This document shows positions 44,987 to 53,457 of a stretch of DNA of 53,849 bases, piece after piece. Both the position numbers and the translations under genes were made by a program. Numbering within the stretch: the stretch's first letter is position 1; each line of letters starts with the position of its first letter. Under the pieces are notes generated by a model. That model was not told where the DNA came from and did not search any database. It worked only from the letters and a program-made list of their open reading frames with translations. The stretch is from Hyphomicrobiales bacterium (GTDB lineage Bacteria > Pseudomonadota > Alphaproteobacteria > Rhizobiales > Xanthobacteraceae), in the NCBI GenBank assembly GCA_017305515.1, contig JAFKKP010000305.1:1-53849 (forward strand). The letters are read 5' to 3'.

Positions 44987-46369
44987 TCAGCGCAGCGGCA
45001 CGATGAAATCGGTGCCTTCGCCGGTCTCGCCGCCCAGTCCCTCGTCGGAGACGACAAGCGATCCGCCCGGACCCAGCACGGCTGCGAAACGCTTCATCGC
45101 CTCGTCCGGGATCGTGATGCGGTCGAGGGCTTCGGTGGCGGTCGAAGGCTGCGGCGGCGGACCCGGATCGGGCGCGACCGCTTTCTTCTTGCGGGTGTAT
45201 TCGGCGTTGGCCTGCCGCGCCGAACGCGACGGCGCAGGCAGCGACACCACGGTCCATGCGAGCTTGCCGTCGTCCTCGGATTTCACCGTGAACACATGCG
45301 TGCCGAGCGGCTTGTCGCCGGGCGCAATCGTCACCGGCACGGTGAAGATCGGCTTGAACGCCTGCCGCACGAAGAACTTGCCTTCCTTGCGGCTGACATA
45401 GCCCGCAACCTGTCCGGTGTTCGGTTTGATCGGGCCGACGAAGTCAGCCATGCCCGGCGTCGGGCGCGGCGCGGGCAGCGTCGCTGCCGCCGGTTTGCTG
45501 TCGTTCGGCCGAGCCTGATCCTTGTTCGCGTTCTGATCGTCGGCTTTCGGTTCGGTCCGGATTTCGGGTTTCGCGTCGGTGCCTGCGTCGGGCTTGGCGA
45601 CGATGGTGCCGCTGGCGTCGGCGGTCTTGATCTCGTCGCCCTTCTTCGGGCCTTCGCCGGTGCCGGTTGTCGTCAGGCGCAGTTCGGACGCCGCATCGGC
45701 CTTGTCGGCTTTCGGGGTTGTCGTGACGTCGGGCTTCGCCGCGACCGGCATGTTCGGATCGGCGTTCTCGGGCTTCTGCGTGAACAGCAAGCGATGCGAG
45801 AAATCCGACGGGTTCATTTCGCCGGGCGTGATGATGACGCGCGCGCCCATTTTGGTCCAGCCGAATAGGCGCGTTGCGAATGCGCCGGGCAGGCGGATGC
45901 AGCCGTGCGACGCCGGGCGGCCCGGAAGCACGCCCTCATGCATCGCCACGCCCGACCATGTGATGCGCTGCATGTGCGGCATCGGCGCGCCGCTGTAGAT
46001 GTTGGATCGGTGAAAGACTTCCTTGCCGATGACGCTGAACACGCCCATCGGCGTCGAATGTCCGGGCATGCCGGTGGACACCGGCGACTCCGCGAACACG
46101 CCGTTGTTGTCGATCAGTCTGAGTTGCTGCTTCTCGATCGAGATCGAGATGATCGGCGGGCCGACAGGTTTGGTCGTGTCCTTGACGGCCTCGACCTTCG
46201 GCGCGCGCTGACGCGCGGCGTGCCGGATTTTCTTGCGCTCGACGCGGACGATGTCCGCGCGCTCGGACTGCCAGAACAATTGCGCTTCTGCCGGGACTGC
46301 AAAACTGAGGAGGAGGGCTGTGGTGAGAAGTGCTCCGTGCCGGGCAGCAGTCAGTCGAAAATCGCTCAC
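44987..46369 (-). CDS. L,D-transpeptidase (YkuD) with C-terminal extension
   Basis: Crosslinks peptidoglycan or attaches proteins to it in the periplasm. About 460 residues. A signal peptide (ALLTTALLLSFAVPAEAQ) is followed by a basic patch, then the YkuD domain (about 70-180) with the active-site motif HEGVLPGRPASHGCIRLP (Cys157). The remaining 280 residues are a Lys/Asp/Pro/Ala-rich linker and a second small domain near 345-410 (GQVAGYVSRKEGKFFVRQ). Candidate starts are GTG 46369 (used here) and TTG 46384; neither has a strong ribosome-binding site. It is divergent from creA. Confidence 0.9.
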   Translation of the reverse strand: MSDFRLTAARHGALLTTALLLSFAVPAEAQLFWQSERADIVRVERKKIRHAARQRAPKVEAVKDTTKPVGPPIISISIEKQQLRLIDNNGVFAESPVSTGMPGHSTPMGVFSVIGKEVFHRSNIYSGAPMPHMQRITWSGVAMHEGVLPGRPASHGCIRLPGAFATRLFGWTKMGARVIITPGEMNPSDFSHRLLFTQKPENADPNMPVAAKPDVTTTPKADKADAASELRLTTTGTGEGPKKGDEIKTADASGTIVAKPDAGTDAKPEIRTEPKADDQNANKDQARPNDSKPAAATLPAPRPTPGMADFVGPIKPNTGQVAGYVSRKEGKFFVRQAFKPIFTVPVTIAPGDKPLGTHVFTVKSEDDGKLAWTVVSLPAPSRSARQANAEYTRKKKAVAPDPGPPPQPSTATEALDRITIPDEAMKRFAAVLGPGGSLVVSDEGLGGETGEGTDFIVPLR

Positions 46370-46499
46370 GCCCCAAGTCCCCAATTGATTCCAATATTCG
46401 ATCAGTGTCGCAGACGCCCAAATCGTTCACCAGCCGCGCCATTGCCCGGCAGGCGCTTTCTCGCCCGCTGTGGCCGAAAAGCTATGCCTTAAGCGTTTA

Positions 46500-46519
46500 G
46501 AAGGCGTTCAAATGCCTTC
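46500..46519. promoter_or_regulatory. palindrome between the L,D-transpeptidase gene and creA
   Basis: GAAGGC (46500-46505) and GCCTTC (46514-46519) with an 8-base partly symmetric centre (one G-T mismatch), in the 260-base divergent region 46370-46629. It fits a dimeric repressor site. The same region holds a GCCCGG/CCGGGC hairpin (46594-46608) 21 bases before the creA ATG, followed by TGCTTTT. Confidence 0.35.
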
Positions 46520-46629
46520 CAAAACGGCGTTATGCCGCATGCCGGGGTGCGGCTTGCGCCGGAACCGGGCAACCCCACATCAGGCGCTCAAAGGCCCGGC
46601 GTCCGGGCTGCTTTTCCGGAGTAAATCCA

Positions 46630-47175
46630 ATGACGACGTCCACCCGCCTGCGGGCAACGCTCGCCTGGCGCTGGCTTTTGACGGCAACTGCGGCGCTCTG
46701 GCTGGGGACCGCGCCGGGGCTGGCTGCCGACGAGCCGGATCTGATCTTTCGCCGCTCGACGGTGTTCAAGTTCCTCACCCCGAACGACAAGCTCGCCACC
46801 TACGGCATCGACGATCCGGAGGTCGAAGGCGTTGCCTGCCATTTCACGGTGCCGGAAAAGGGCGGCGTCACCGGCTGGCTGGGCATTGCAGAACAGGTGT
46901 CGGATGTCTCGCTGGCATGCCGTCAGATCGGACCGATCCGATTCAAGGGCAAGCTCGCGCAAGGCGACGACATGTTCCGCCAAAGCCGCTCGTTGTTCTT
47001 CAAGAAGATGCAGATCGTGCGCGGCTGCGACGCCAGGCGAAACGTGCTGGTCTACATGGTCTATTCGGACAGACTGATCGACGGTTCGCCGAAGAACTCG
47101 ACATCGTCGGTACCGATCATGCCGTGGGGCGGCAGCGACACGATTCAGAAATGCGGAGACTTCATCTCCGGCTAG
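46630..47175 (+). CDS. creA: CreA family periplasmic protein
   Basis: 181 residues. A signal peptide (LLTATAALWLGTAPGLAA) precedes a mature CreA domain with VFKFLTPNDKLATYGIDDPEVEGVACHFT, FRQSRSLFFKKMQIVRGCD and VYMVYSDRLIDGSPKNSTSSV. The conserved cysteines (VACHF, SLACRQ, RGCD, QKCGD) are present. The function of CreA is unknown; the family is widespread in proteobacteria. It starts at ATG 46630 after GGAG. A near-perfect hairpin separates it from the convergent small gene at 47223-47513. Confidence 0.93.
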   Translation: MTTSTRLRATLAWRWLLTATAALWLGTAPGLAADEPDLIFRRSTVFKFLTPNDKLATYGIDDPEVEGVACHFTVPEKGGVTGWLGIAEQVSDVSLACRQIGPIRFKGKLAQGDDMFRQSRSLFFKKMQIVRGCDARRNVLVYMVYSDRLIDGSPKNSTSSVPIMPWGGSDTIQKCGDFISG

Positions 47176-47181
47176 AAAGCA

Positions 47182-47212
47182 AATGGCGAGAGCGGGTGCC
47201 GCCCTCGCCATT
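47182..47212. terminator. hairpin between creA and the glycine-zipper gene
   Basis: AATGGCGAG-A-GCGG (47182-47195), loop GTG, CCGC-C-CTCGCCATT (47199-47212): 13 pairs with one mismatch. It lies between converging genes and probably ends transcription from both, although no strong T-run follows on either strand. Confidence 0.65.
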
Positions 47213-47222
47213 GCTGTTCGTA

Positions 47223-47513
47223 TCAGGCGGCCTTGTTCTTGATCGCGCCGACGATGGCGGTGACGATCGCGCCGGCCACGCCGCCGCCGACCGCCTGACC
47301 GGCGATGGCGCCGATGTCCATGGTCGAGCCGGCATTGGCGAGCATCGGAACGAGGGCCGCGAGAATCTGGCCGCCGACGCCGCCGCCGATGGCGCCCGCG
47401 ATGGTGTTGCCGAGCGTGCCGAGATCGATGTTCTTCATTGCGCCGCCGGCAGCATTGCCGCCGATCGCGCCTGCGATGAGCTGAATAATCAGATTGATGA
47501 CAGTGGCTGACAT
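47223..47513 (-). CDS. glycine-zipper hydrophobic small protein
   Basis: 96 residues, almost entirely Gly, Ala, Ile, Val and Asn. Three zipper-like segments can be seen: [13 protein letters not shown] (about 10-22), [12 protein letters not shown] (about 35-46) and [20 protein letters not shown] (about 73-92). No clear cleavable signal; the C-terminus is KNKAA. Gly-zipper proteins of this kind include membrane-inserting and pore-like proteins and some bacteriocins, but also inner-membrane proteins of unknown role. Unknown family. The ATG at 47513 is used in preference to 47540, since the hydrophobic segment starts directly after it. Confidence 0.72.
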   Translation of the reverse strand: MSATVINLIIQLIAGAIGGNAAGGAMKNIDLGTLGNTIAGAIGGGVGGQILAALVPMLANAGSTMDIGAIAGQAVGGGVAGAIVTAIVGAIKNKAA

Positions 47514-47738
47514 AGGACTGCTCCCCAGCGTCCGGTGCACAGTTTCCGGAATGTGCGGCGCCGGACCTGTCGCCGCGCGGGCAATACGCTACTGCCGCGC
47601 AACCCGCATCGTCACGCTGCAAGTGCGAATGTTCCGCTCGTGCAACCCGCCGAAAAGTTTAAAGATTTCAGGAAATTGTCTTGCGGATTTCAGAATCGGC
47701 CCGCGCGAACAATCCCCCGGCCGAGTGAAGAGGAGCTT

Positions 47739-47996
47739 TTACCGCTTGATGCCCTTGCGATCGACGCACTGCTTGGTGCGCTGGACGCCCGCAGGGCCGA
47801 GTTTTGCCCCGGTCACGAGTTTAATCTGCCCTGAGGGACAAATGCCGTCATCGACGTAGACTTTTTGCCCGAGCCGCAGATTGACGATGTCGGCTTCGCG
47901 CATCACCACGTCTGCGCGCGCAGGTGCCGTGAACGCCGCGGCGGCAAACACCGCCACGGAGAACGCATGTAATTTTGTTTTCACGGTCCGCCGCAT
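47739..47996 (-). CDS. small secreted protein, unknown
   Basis: 85 residues. A signal peptide (LHAFSVAVFAAAAFTAPARA) is followed by a 55-residue mature domain with VNLRLGQKVYVDDGICPSGQ, TGAKLGPAGVQRTKQCVD and a basic end. Two cysteines probably form one disulfide. I recall such proteins as uncharacterised in Bradyrhizobium relatives (DUF-type); not confirmed. The ATG at 47996 shares its A with the stop of the upstream 49-residue gene (TGATG), so the two are translationally coupled. Confidence 0.75.
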   Translation of the reverse strand: MRRTVKTKLHAFSVAVFAAAAFTAPARADVVMREADIVNLRLGQKVYVDDGICPSGQIKLVTGAKLGPAGVQRTKQCVDRKGIKR

Positions 47997-48145
47997 CACT
48001 TGCTTTGAATCTTCACGCCGCCGGGGCCGAAATTGATCTGCAAGCCTTCCGGCTGCTGATTGTCCTTATAAACCTTGTAGCCGAGCACGGCGACTGCGAC
48101 GCTGAGTGCGCCGACGACGGCGTACAGCATGTTGCGATTGTTCAT
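47996..48145 (-). CDS. 49-residue membrane-anchored small protein
   Basis: A gene too short for most predictors. It begins MNNRNMLYAVVGALSVAVAV, giving one membrane helix at about 6-22, followed by a charged/Gly-rich tail with YKDNQQPEGLQINFGPGGVK and ending QSK. The stop overlaps the following ATG (TGATG) of the secreted 85-residue protein. GGGAAA sits about eight bases before the ATG. Unknown function; likely inner-membrane with the tail outside. Confidence 0.68.
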   Translation of the reverse strand: MNNRNMLYAVVGALSVAVAVLGYKVYKDNQQPEGLQINFGPGGVKIQSK

Positions 48146-48262
48146 ACTAAGTTTCCCGTGGTCAGAGAGCCGCCGTTCTGAGAGAAAGCTGCTGCGGCGG
48201 CATCATCGTAGTGCCCGCGCGCCGATTCTCATAGGCTCGCAATGTTGCCGCAGGAGGAACCG

Positions 48263-48661
48263 ATGGGCTGGTTAGAAATGATTCAGTCGCGGCCGATGCC
48301 GCTTGCGCAGCTGATGGGCGTGACCTTCACCGAAGCCGCAAAAGAGAAAGTCGTGGCCACCATGCTGGTGCGCGACGACCTGTGCACGCTCGGCAATACG
48401 ATGCACGGCGGCGCCGTCATGGCGCTGGCGGATTCGGTCGGAGCAGCAGCGACCATCATCAACCTGCCGCCGGAAGCGCAGGGCACCACGACCATCGAGA
48501 GCAAGACCAATTTTCTCGGCGGCGCGAAAGCCGGAACGACGGTGACGGCAACGGCGACACCGGTCCATCTCGGACGAAGGACACAGGTCTGGCAGACGCG
48601 GCTGACCACCGCCGAGGGCAAGCTCGTGGCGCTGGTGACGCAGACGCAGATGGTGTTGTGA
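48263..48661 (+). CDS. PaaI-type hotdog thioesterase
   Basis: 132 residues, single hotdog domain. Family features are PLAQLMGVTFTEAAKEK, the HGGAVMALADSVGAAA helix with its catalytic HGG, and ESKTNFLGGAKAGTTVTA. Hydrolyses an acyl- or aryl-CoA; the substrate is not readable. The ATG at 48263 follows AGGAGGA; an ATG seven codons upstream lies within that site's leader. Confidence 0.87.
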   Translation: MGWLEMIQSRPMPLAQLMGVTFTEAAKEKVVATMLVRDDLCTLGNTMHGGAVMALADSVGAAATIINLPPEAQGTTTIESKTNFLGGAKAGTTVTATATPVHLGRRTQVWQTRLTTAEGKLVALVTQTQMVL

Positions 48662-48665
48662 GCCA

Positions 48666-48688
48666 AACGGAAGTTACCGCTTTCCGTT
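48666..48688. terminator. weak hairpin between convergent genes
   Basis: AACGGAA (48666-48672) and TTCCGTT (48682-48688), 9 bases apart, between the thioesterase gene and the convergent barrel-protein gene. No clear T-run. Confidence 0.3.
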
Positions 48689-48705
48689 ATGCTGGCCGAT
48701 GACCT

Positions 48706-49596
48706 CTAGAAATTATACTCAACGCGCAACATGGCTTGATGCCTTGTGAATTTGGTGAGGTCGAGCGGCGCAAATTGATTGTTTGATCGGCCTGCAACCT
48801 GAGTGCTCCATGCCCCCGAGATGGCAAGTGTGTTCGAGAGGCGTGCGTATGCGTTCGGTCCGACAAACAACGCCTCTCCCGCCAGCGCATCCAATCCGAT
48901 GCCGTCATATTTGCGTATGTACCGCGCCTCCATTCCAATGAACCTTCCGGGTGAGACCTGCGCCGCCAACGATCCGGCGAACGTCAGTCCTGACTCGCGC
49001 TCCCAGCCGCCCGTCAGCTGGGACGACGTCATTTCCGGATCGTAGGTCACGTTTACCGCGCCGAAGAGCCAATCGCGGACTATCTCGCGGTCTAAAACCA
49101 CCGTTACCTCTCCGCCGTAATTGGCAACGGGGATGCCGGCCACTTCCTCGCGGCGATTCCAGCGCGGCTCGATCACAACCGTGAGTGCGAATGGATTTTG
49201 CGCCCGATCGAGCAGCCGATAGCGAAACTCGGTCTGGATGCCGTTGAAGGCCATATCGTTGCGATCTGCGAGTCCGCTGACTCCGGCGATTTCATAGCGC
49301 GCAACCGAAGCACCGATTTCAAAACGGAAGTTCGGCAGCGGCGAATTCTCGAAACGCAGTTGATCCGTCATTGCGGTGTACCGGCCGTTGCGCTTGCTCC
49401 ATTGCGCGGCCGTTTGATGTTCGATTTCCCGTTCGCCAAGTTCGCCGACATCCGCGCCCGACGTAAAACCAAAGATGAATTGAGTATCGATTGGTTTCTT
49501 TTCCAGCCGTTCGCCTTCCTCGGCGACGGCACTGATATTTGCCATCGAGGCGGAAAGTCCCGCCACCATCGGCACCAGAAGAAACCACTTGCGCAT
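48706..49596 (-). CDS. outer-membrane beta-barrel-like protein
   Basis: 296 residues. A signal peptide (WFLLVPMVAGLSASMANISA) leads into alternating hydrophobic and polar stretches such as FRFEIGASVARYEIAG, EFRYRLLDRAQNPFALTVVIEPRW and TFAGSLAAQVSPGRF. The protein ends LRVEYNF with a C-terminal Phe, as in outer-membrane barrels. Unnamed family; similar proteins are annotated as hypothetical or 'transporter' in this group. The ATG at 49596 is chosen for the signal peptide. The reading frame continues upstream to 49698 but that part runs into the DUF1232 gene. Confidence 0.7.
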   Translation of the reverse strand: MRKWFLLVPMVAGLSASMANISAVAEEGERLEKKPIDTQFIFGFTSGADVGELGEREIEHQTAAQWSKRNGRYTAMTDQLRFENSPLPNFRFEIGASVARYEIAGVSGLADRNDMAFNGIQTEFRYRLLDRAQNPFALTVVIEPRWNRREEVAGIPVANYGGEVTVVLDREIVRDWLFGAVNVTYDPEMTSSQLTGGWERESGLTFAGSLAAQVSPGRFIGMEARYIRKYDGIGLDALAGEALFVGPNAYARLSNTLAISGAWSTQVAGRSNNQFAPLDLTKFTRHQAMLRVEYNF

Positions 49597-49645
49597 CTTT
49601 TCCGTCCCGGCCGCACGATGACGAGTCTGCTCCGCACGGCGGTGT

Positions 49646-50026
49646 TCAACCCGAATAGCGGCGATACAGTAGCCAGCCACACAGCGTCGCGCCGGCAACC
49701 CATAAGCCGACGATGGCTACCGCCGCAGTCCGGCCTATTGGCCGCTCCAGTGCGGCCTCCGCAAGTGCTCGATGCTCCGCCATCACATTTGCAGGTATCA
49801 GACGGATCACCAACCAGATTCCCATTGGGACCAGGATCAGGTCATCCAGATAGCCGACGACGGGAATAAAATCAGGGATCAGGTCGATCGGTGACAGGGC
49901 GTATCCGGCAACGAAGGCCGCAACGATCTTGGCAGGCAAGGGCACGCGCGGATCTTTGCTGGCAAGATAAAGCGCATTCGTGTCACGCCTCAGGAGACGC
50001 GCCCACTGCTTCCAGTTCCGGAACAT
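49646..50026 (-). CDS. DUF1232 (YkvA-like) membrane protein
   Basis: 126 residues. The DUF1232 signature YALSPIDLIPDFIPVVGYLDDLILVPMGIWL spans two helices, in the middle; a third hydrophobic helix lies near the C-terminus (AVAIVGLWVAGATLCGWLLY). The N-terminus is basic (MFRNWKQWARLLRRDTNALYLAS). Function of the family is unknown. It lies 49 bases upstream of the barrel-protein gene on the same strand and is divergent from the RND pump. Confidence 0.85.
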   Translation of the reverse strand: MFRNWKQWARLLRRDTNALYLASKDPRVPLPAKIVAAFVAGYALSPIDLIPDFIPVVGYLDDLILVPMGIWLVIRLIPANVMAEHRALAEAALERPIGRTAAVAIVGLWVAGATLCGWLLYRRYSG

Positions 50027-50101
50027 CGGTTTTCCTGTCTGGCCGAATAGCGGATCGGACCTTAAAGGAATTGCCGCATTTTGCCGCGCTGCATACCGCG
50101 A

Positions 50102-50148
50102 ATGGCTTTTTTGCCATGCGGAACAAGCGACTGTGACCTTGCGGAACA
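50102..50148. promoter_or_regulatory. palindrome and direct repeat in the DUF1232 / RND-pump divergent region
   Basis: ATGGC-T6-GCCAT (about 50102-50117) followed by two copies of TGCGGAACA (50117-50125 and 50140-50148), 23 bases apart (about two helical turns). It lies in the 236-base divergent region and is a plausible regulator-binding site. Confidence 0.35.
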
Positions 50149-50262
50149 TTGCGTAAGCCGCGCGGATTCAGCTAGATCATCGCCGTAAACCACCAAAAAG
50201 GTCCGCTTTGCGGGGCACAATGCAGTGTCCGCCAAGCCAAGCCTGCGCGCGAGAACTGCCCG

Positions 50263-53200
50263 ATGAATGCACTTGTCCGGATTGCCCTGAACCGGCCGTA
50301 CACATTCGTAGTCATGGCGCTGCTGCTCATGATTACGGGGCCGCTCGCGGCGCTTCGCACGCCGACCGACATTTTCCCCGACATCCGCATTCCGGTCATC
50401 GGCGTGGTGTGGAACTACACTGGATTGCCGCCCGATCAGATGGCCGGCCGCATCACCACGCCGTTCCAGCGCGCGCTGACGACCACCGTCAACGACATCG
50501 AGCACATCGTCGCCAATTCCTACAACGGCATCGGCATCATCAAGATTTTCTTCCAGCCCAACGTCGACATCCGCACCGCCAACGCGCAGGTCACGGCGAT
50601 CGCGCAGACCATGATCAAGCAGTTGCCGAACGGTGCCACGCCGCCGCTGATCCTCAACTACAGCGCCTCGACCGTGCCGATCATCCAGCTTGCATTGTCG
50701 GGCGAGGGGTTGACCGAGCAGACCATGTTCGACATCGCCACCAACCAGCTGCGCACGCCGCTGGTGACGGTGCCGGGAGCGGCGATTCCCTGGCCGTTCG
50801 GCGGCAAGCAGCGCCAGATCCAGATCGACCTCATTCCGAACGCGCTTCAGGCGCTGGGTCTGTCGGGTCAGGATGTCGCCAGCGCGCTCGCCGCGCAAAA
50901 TCTCATCACGCCGGTTGGCACGCAGAAGATCGGCAACTTTGAATACAACATCCAGCTCAACAACGCGCCGCTGAAAATTCAGGAGCTGGCCGATCTTCCG
51001 ATCAAGACGGTGAACGGCGCGATGGTCTACGTCCGCGACGTCGCAACCGTGCGCGACGGCAATCCGCCGCAGACCAACATCGTGCATGTCGACGGCGGCC
51101 GCTCAGTGCTGATGATGGTTCTGAAAGCCGGTTCGATCTCGACGCTCGATATTATCGCGGGCATCAAGCAGAAGATCATCGACGTCAAGCCGCAGATGCC
51201 CGACGCGCTGAAAGTCGGTCTGATCGGCGATCAGTCGATCTTCGTGCGCGGGGCAATCGCGGGCGTGGCATTTGAAGGTATCCTCGCCGCCGCCCTCACC
51301 AGCGTGATGATCCTGCTGTTTCTGGGAAGCTGGCGCTCGACGCTCATCATCGCGATTTCGATCCCGCTGTCGGTGATGGGCTCCATCGTGATGCTGTCGC
51401 TGATCGGCGAGACACTCAACATCATGACGCTCGGCGGCCTTGCGCTCGCGGTCGGCATCCTCGTCGACGACGCGACCGTGACGATGGAAAACATCAACTG
51501 GCATCTGGAGCAGGGCAAGGAGATCACGCCAGCCATTCTCGACGGCGCCGACCAGATCGCGACGCCCGCCTTCGTGTCGATGCTGTGCGTCTGTATCGTG
51601 TTCGTGCCGATGTTCTTTCTCACCGGCGTGTCGCGCTTCCTGTTCGTGCCGATGGCGGAAGCGGTGATGTTCGCGATGATCTGGTCGTTCATCCTGTCGC
51701 GCACCCTCGTGCCGACGATGGCGCGCTATCTGTTGCACGCGCATCCCAAGGACGAGCACGGCAATCTTCTGCCGCCGCCGTCGAGCAACAATCCGCTGGT
51801 GAAATTCCAGCGCGCTTTCGAACACAGATTCGAGAAGGTGCGCGCGGGCTACCGCGACATTCTGACGATGGTGATCGGGCATCGCCCCGTCTTTATCGTC
51901 GGGTTTCTTGCCTTTATCGCTGCGTCGTTTCTGCTGGTCCCGTTCCTGGGGCGCAATTTCTTCCCCGCCGTCGATACCGGCCAGATTCTGATCCACGTCC
52001 GCAATCAGGTCGGCACCCGCGTGGAGGAAACCGCCAATCGGCTGGCCGACATCCAGAAGACGATCCGCGCGATCATTCCGCCCGGCGAGATCGAGACCAT
52101 CGCCGACAATATCGGCATGCCGATTTCCGGCATCAACATGACCTACAACAACACCGGCGTAATCGGCACGCAGGACGGCGACATCCAGATCAAGCTGCGC
52201 GAGGGACACCGGGCGACAGGCGACTACATCCGCACATTGCGCGAGGAACTGCCGCGCGCGTTTCCGGGCGTGTCGTTCGCGTTTCTGCCGGCCGACATCG
52301 TCAGCCAGATTCTGAATTTCGGCTCGCCCGCGCCGATCGACCTGCAAATCCGCGGCGCAAGTTTTGCCGCGAACTATGCCTACGCCCAGTCGCTGCTGCG
52401 CAAGATACGCCGCATTCCGGGCGTGGCCGACGCGCGCATCCAGCAGTCGCCCAACAATCCGGGCTTCAACGTCGATGTGGACCGCACGCGCGCACAGTAT
52501 GTCGGTCTCACCGCGCGCGACGTGACCAACAGTCTCGTCGTCAATCTGGCAGGCTCCTCGCAGGTTGCGCCGACATTCTTCCTCAATCCGGAAAACGGCG
52601 TGTCCTATTCCATCGTAATGCAGACGCCGCAATATCAGATCGACTCCCTCAGCAAGCTCGAAACTCTCCCCATCAGCGCGACCGGCGTGCAGACGCCGCC
52701 GATCCTCGGTGGCATCGCCGACATCTATCGCTCGACGTCGAGCGCGGTGGTGTCGCAATACGACATCCAGACGCTGGTGCAGATTTTCGCAACCACGCAG
52801 GACCGCGATCTTGGAGCGGTGGCCTCCGACATTCAAAAGGCCATCGACGAAACCAAAGGCGAAGTGCCGAAGGGAAGTAATGTCGTGCTGCTCGGCCAGG
52901 TGCAGACCATGAACAGCGCCTTCGCCGGACTTCTGTTCGGCCTGATCGGCGCCATTGTCCTGATCTATCTTCTGATCGTGGTGAACTTCCAGTCGTGGTC
53001 CGATCCGTTCGTCATCATCACGGCACTGCCGGCGGCACTTGCCGGCATCATCTGGATTCTGTTTGCCACCCACACGACGCTGTCAGTGCCGGCACTGACG
53101 GGTGCCATCATGTGTATGGGCGTGGCGACTGCGAACTCGGTGCTCGTCATCGCATTCGCGCGCGAACGCTACGATCATCACGGCGATCCGGTGGAGGCGG

Positions 53201-53457
53201 CGATCGAAGGCGGTTTCCAGCGGTTCCGTCCGGTTCTGATGACGGCGCTTGCGATGATTATCGGCATGACGCCGATGGCGCTCGGCATGGGCGAGGGCGG
53301 CGAGCAGAACGCGCCGCTCGGCCGCGCCGTTGTCGGCGGCCTCATTTTTGCGACCACTGCGACCTTGCTGTTCGTTCCCGTGGTATTCAGTCTCGTTCAT
53401 AAGAAGGTGCCCGCCAAAGACGGCAAGGGCGCGCCGGAGCCGGTTCATGCCCACTAA
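50263..53457 (+). CDS. RND efflux pump, inner-membrane transporter subunit
   Basis: Proton-driven exporter of the AcrB/HAE1-type RND superfamily. 1064 residues. Twelve helices in two homologous halves: N-terminal helix RPYTFVVMALLLMITGPLAAL; helix 4 with proton-relay Asp-Asp in VGILVDDATVTMENI (Asp402, Asp403); two large periplasmic loops; C-terminal helices around LTGAIMCMGVATANSVLVI. The ATG at 50263 has only a weak ribosome-binding site (GAGAAC). Its 3' end overlaps the adaptor gene by 11 bases, so the complex is made from one transcript with the pump first. Substrate (drugs, solvents, metals) cannot be predicted; the helix-4 motif excludes the heavy-metal CzcA type only weakly. Confidence 0.94.
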   Translation: MNALVRIALNRPYTFVVMALLLMITGPLAALRTPTDIFPDIRIPVIGVVWNYTGLPPDQMAGRITTPFQRALTTTVNDIEHIVANSYNGIGIIKIFFQPNVDIRTANAQVTAIAQTMIKQLPNGATPPLILNYSASTVPIIQLALSGEGLTEQTMFDIATNQLRTPLVTVPGAAIPWPFGGKQRQIQIDLIPNALQALGLSGQDVASALAAQNLITPVGTQKIGNFEYNIQLNNAPLKIQELADLPIKTVNGAMVYVRDVATVRDGNPPQTNIVHVDGGRSVLMMVLKAGSISTLDIIAGIKQKIIDVKPQMPDALKVGLIGDQSIFVRGAIAGVAFEGILAAALTSVMILLFLGSWRSTLIIAISIPLSVMGSIVMLSLIGETLNIMTLGGLALAVGILVDDATVTMENINWHLEQGKEITPAILDGADQIATPAFVSMLCVCIVFVPMFFLTGVSRFLFVPMAEAVMFAMIWSFILSRTLVPTMARYLLHAHPKDEHGNLLPPPSSNNPLVKFQRAFEHRFEKVRAGYRDILTMVIGHRPVFIVGFLAFIAASFLLVPFLGRNFFPAVDTGQILIHVRNQVGTRVEETANRLADIQKTIRAIIPPGEIETIADNIGMPISGINMTYNNTGVIGTQDGDIQIKLREGHRATGDYIRTLREELPRAFPGVSFAFLPADIVSQILNFGSPAPIDLQIRGASFAANYAYAQSLLRKIRRIPGVADARIQQSPNNPGFNVDVDRTRAQYVGLTARDVTNSLVVNLAGSSQVAPTFFLNPENGVSYSIVMQTPQYQIDSLSKLETLPISATGVQTPPILGGIADIYRSTSSAVVSQYDIQTLVQIFATTQDRDLGAVASDIQKAIDETKGEVPKGSNVVLLGQVQTMNSAFAGLLFGLIGAIVLIYLLIVVNFQSWSDPFVIITALPAALAGIIWILFATHTTLSVPALTGAIMCMGVATANSVLVIAFARERYDHHGDPVEAAIEGGFQRFRPVLMTALAMIIGMTPMALGMGEGGEQNAPLGRAVVGGLIFATTATLLFVPVVFSLVHKKVPAKDGKGAPEPVHAH

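Noticed and set aside
51103..53073. 656-codon minus-strand frame inside the RND pump gene
   Set aside because: Antisense shadow in GC-rich DNA; His/Arg/Asp-rich product with no family resemblance.
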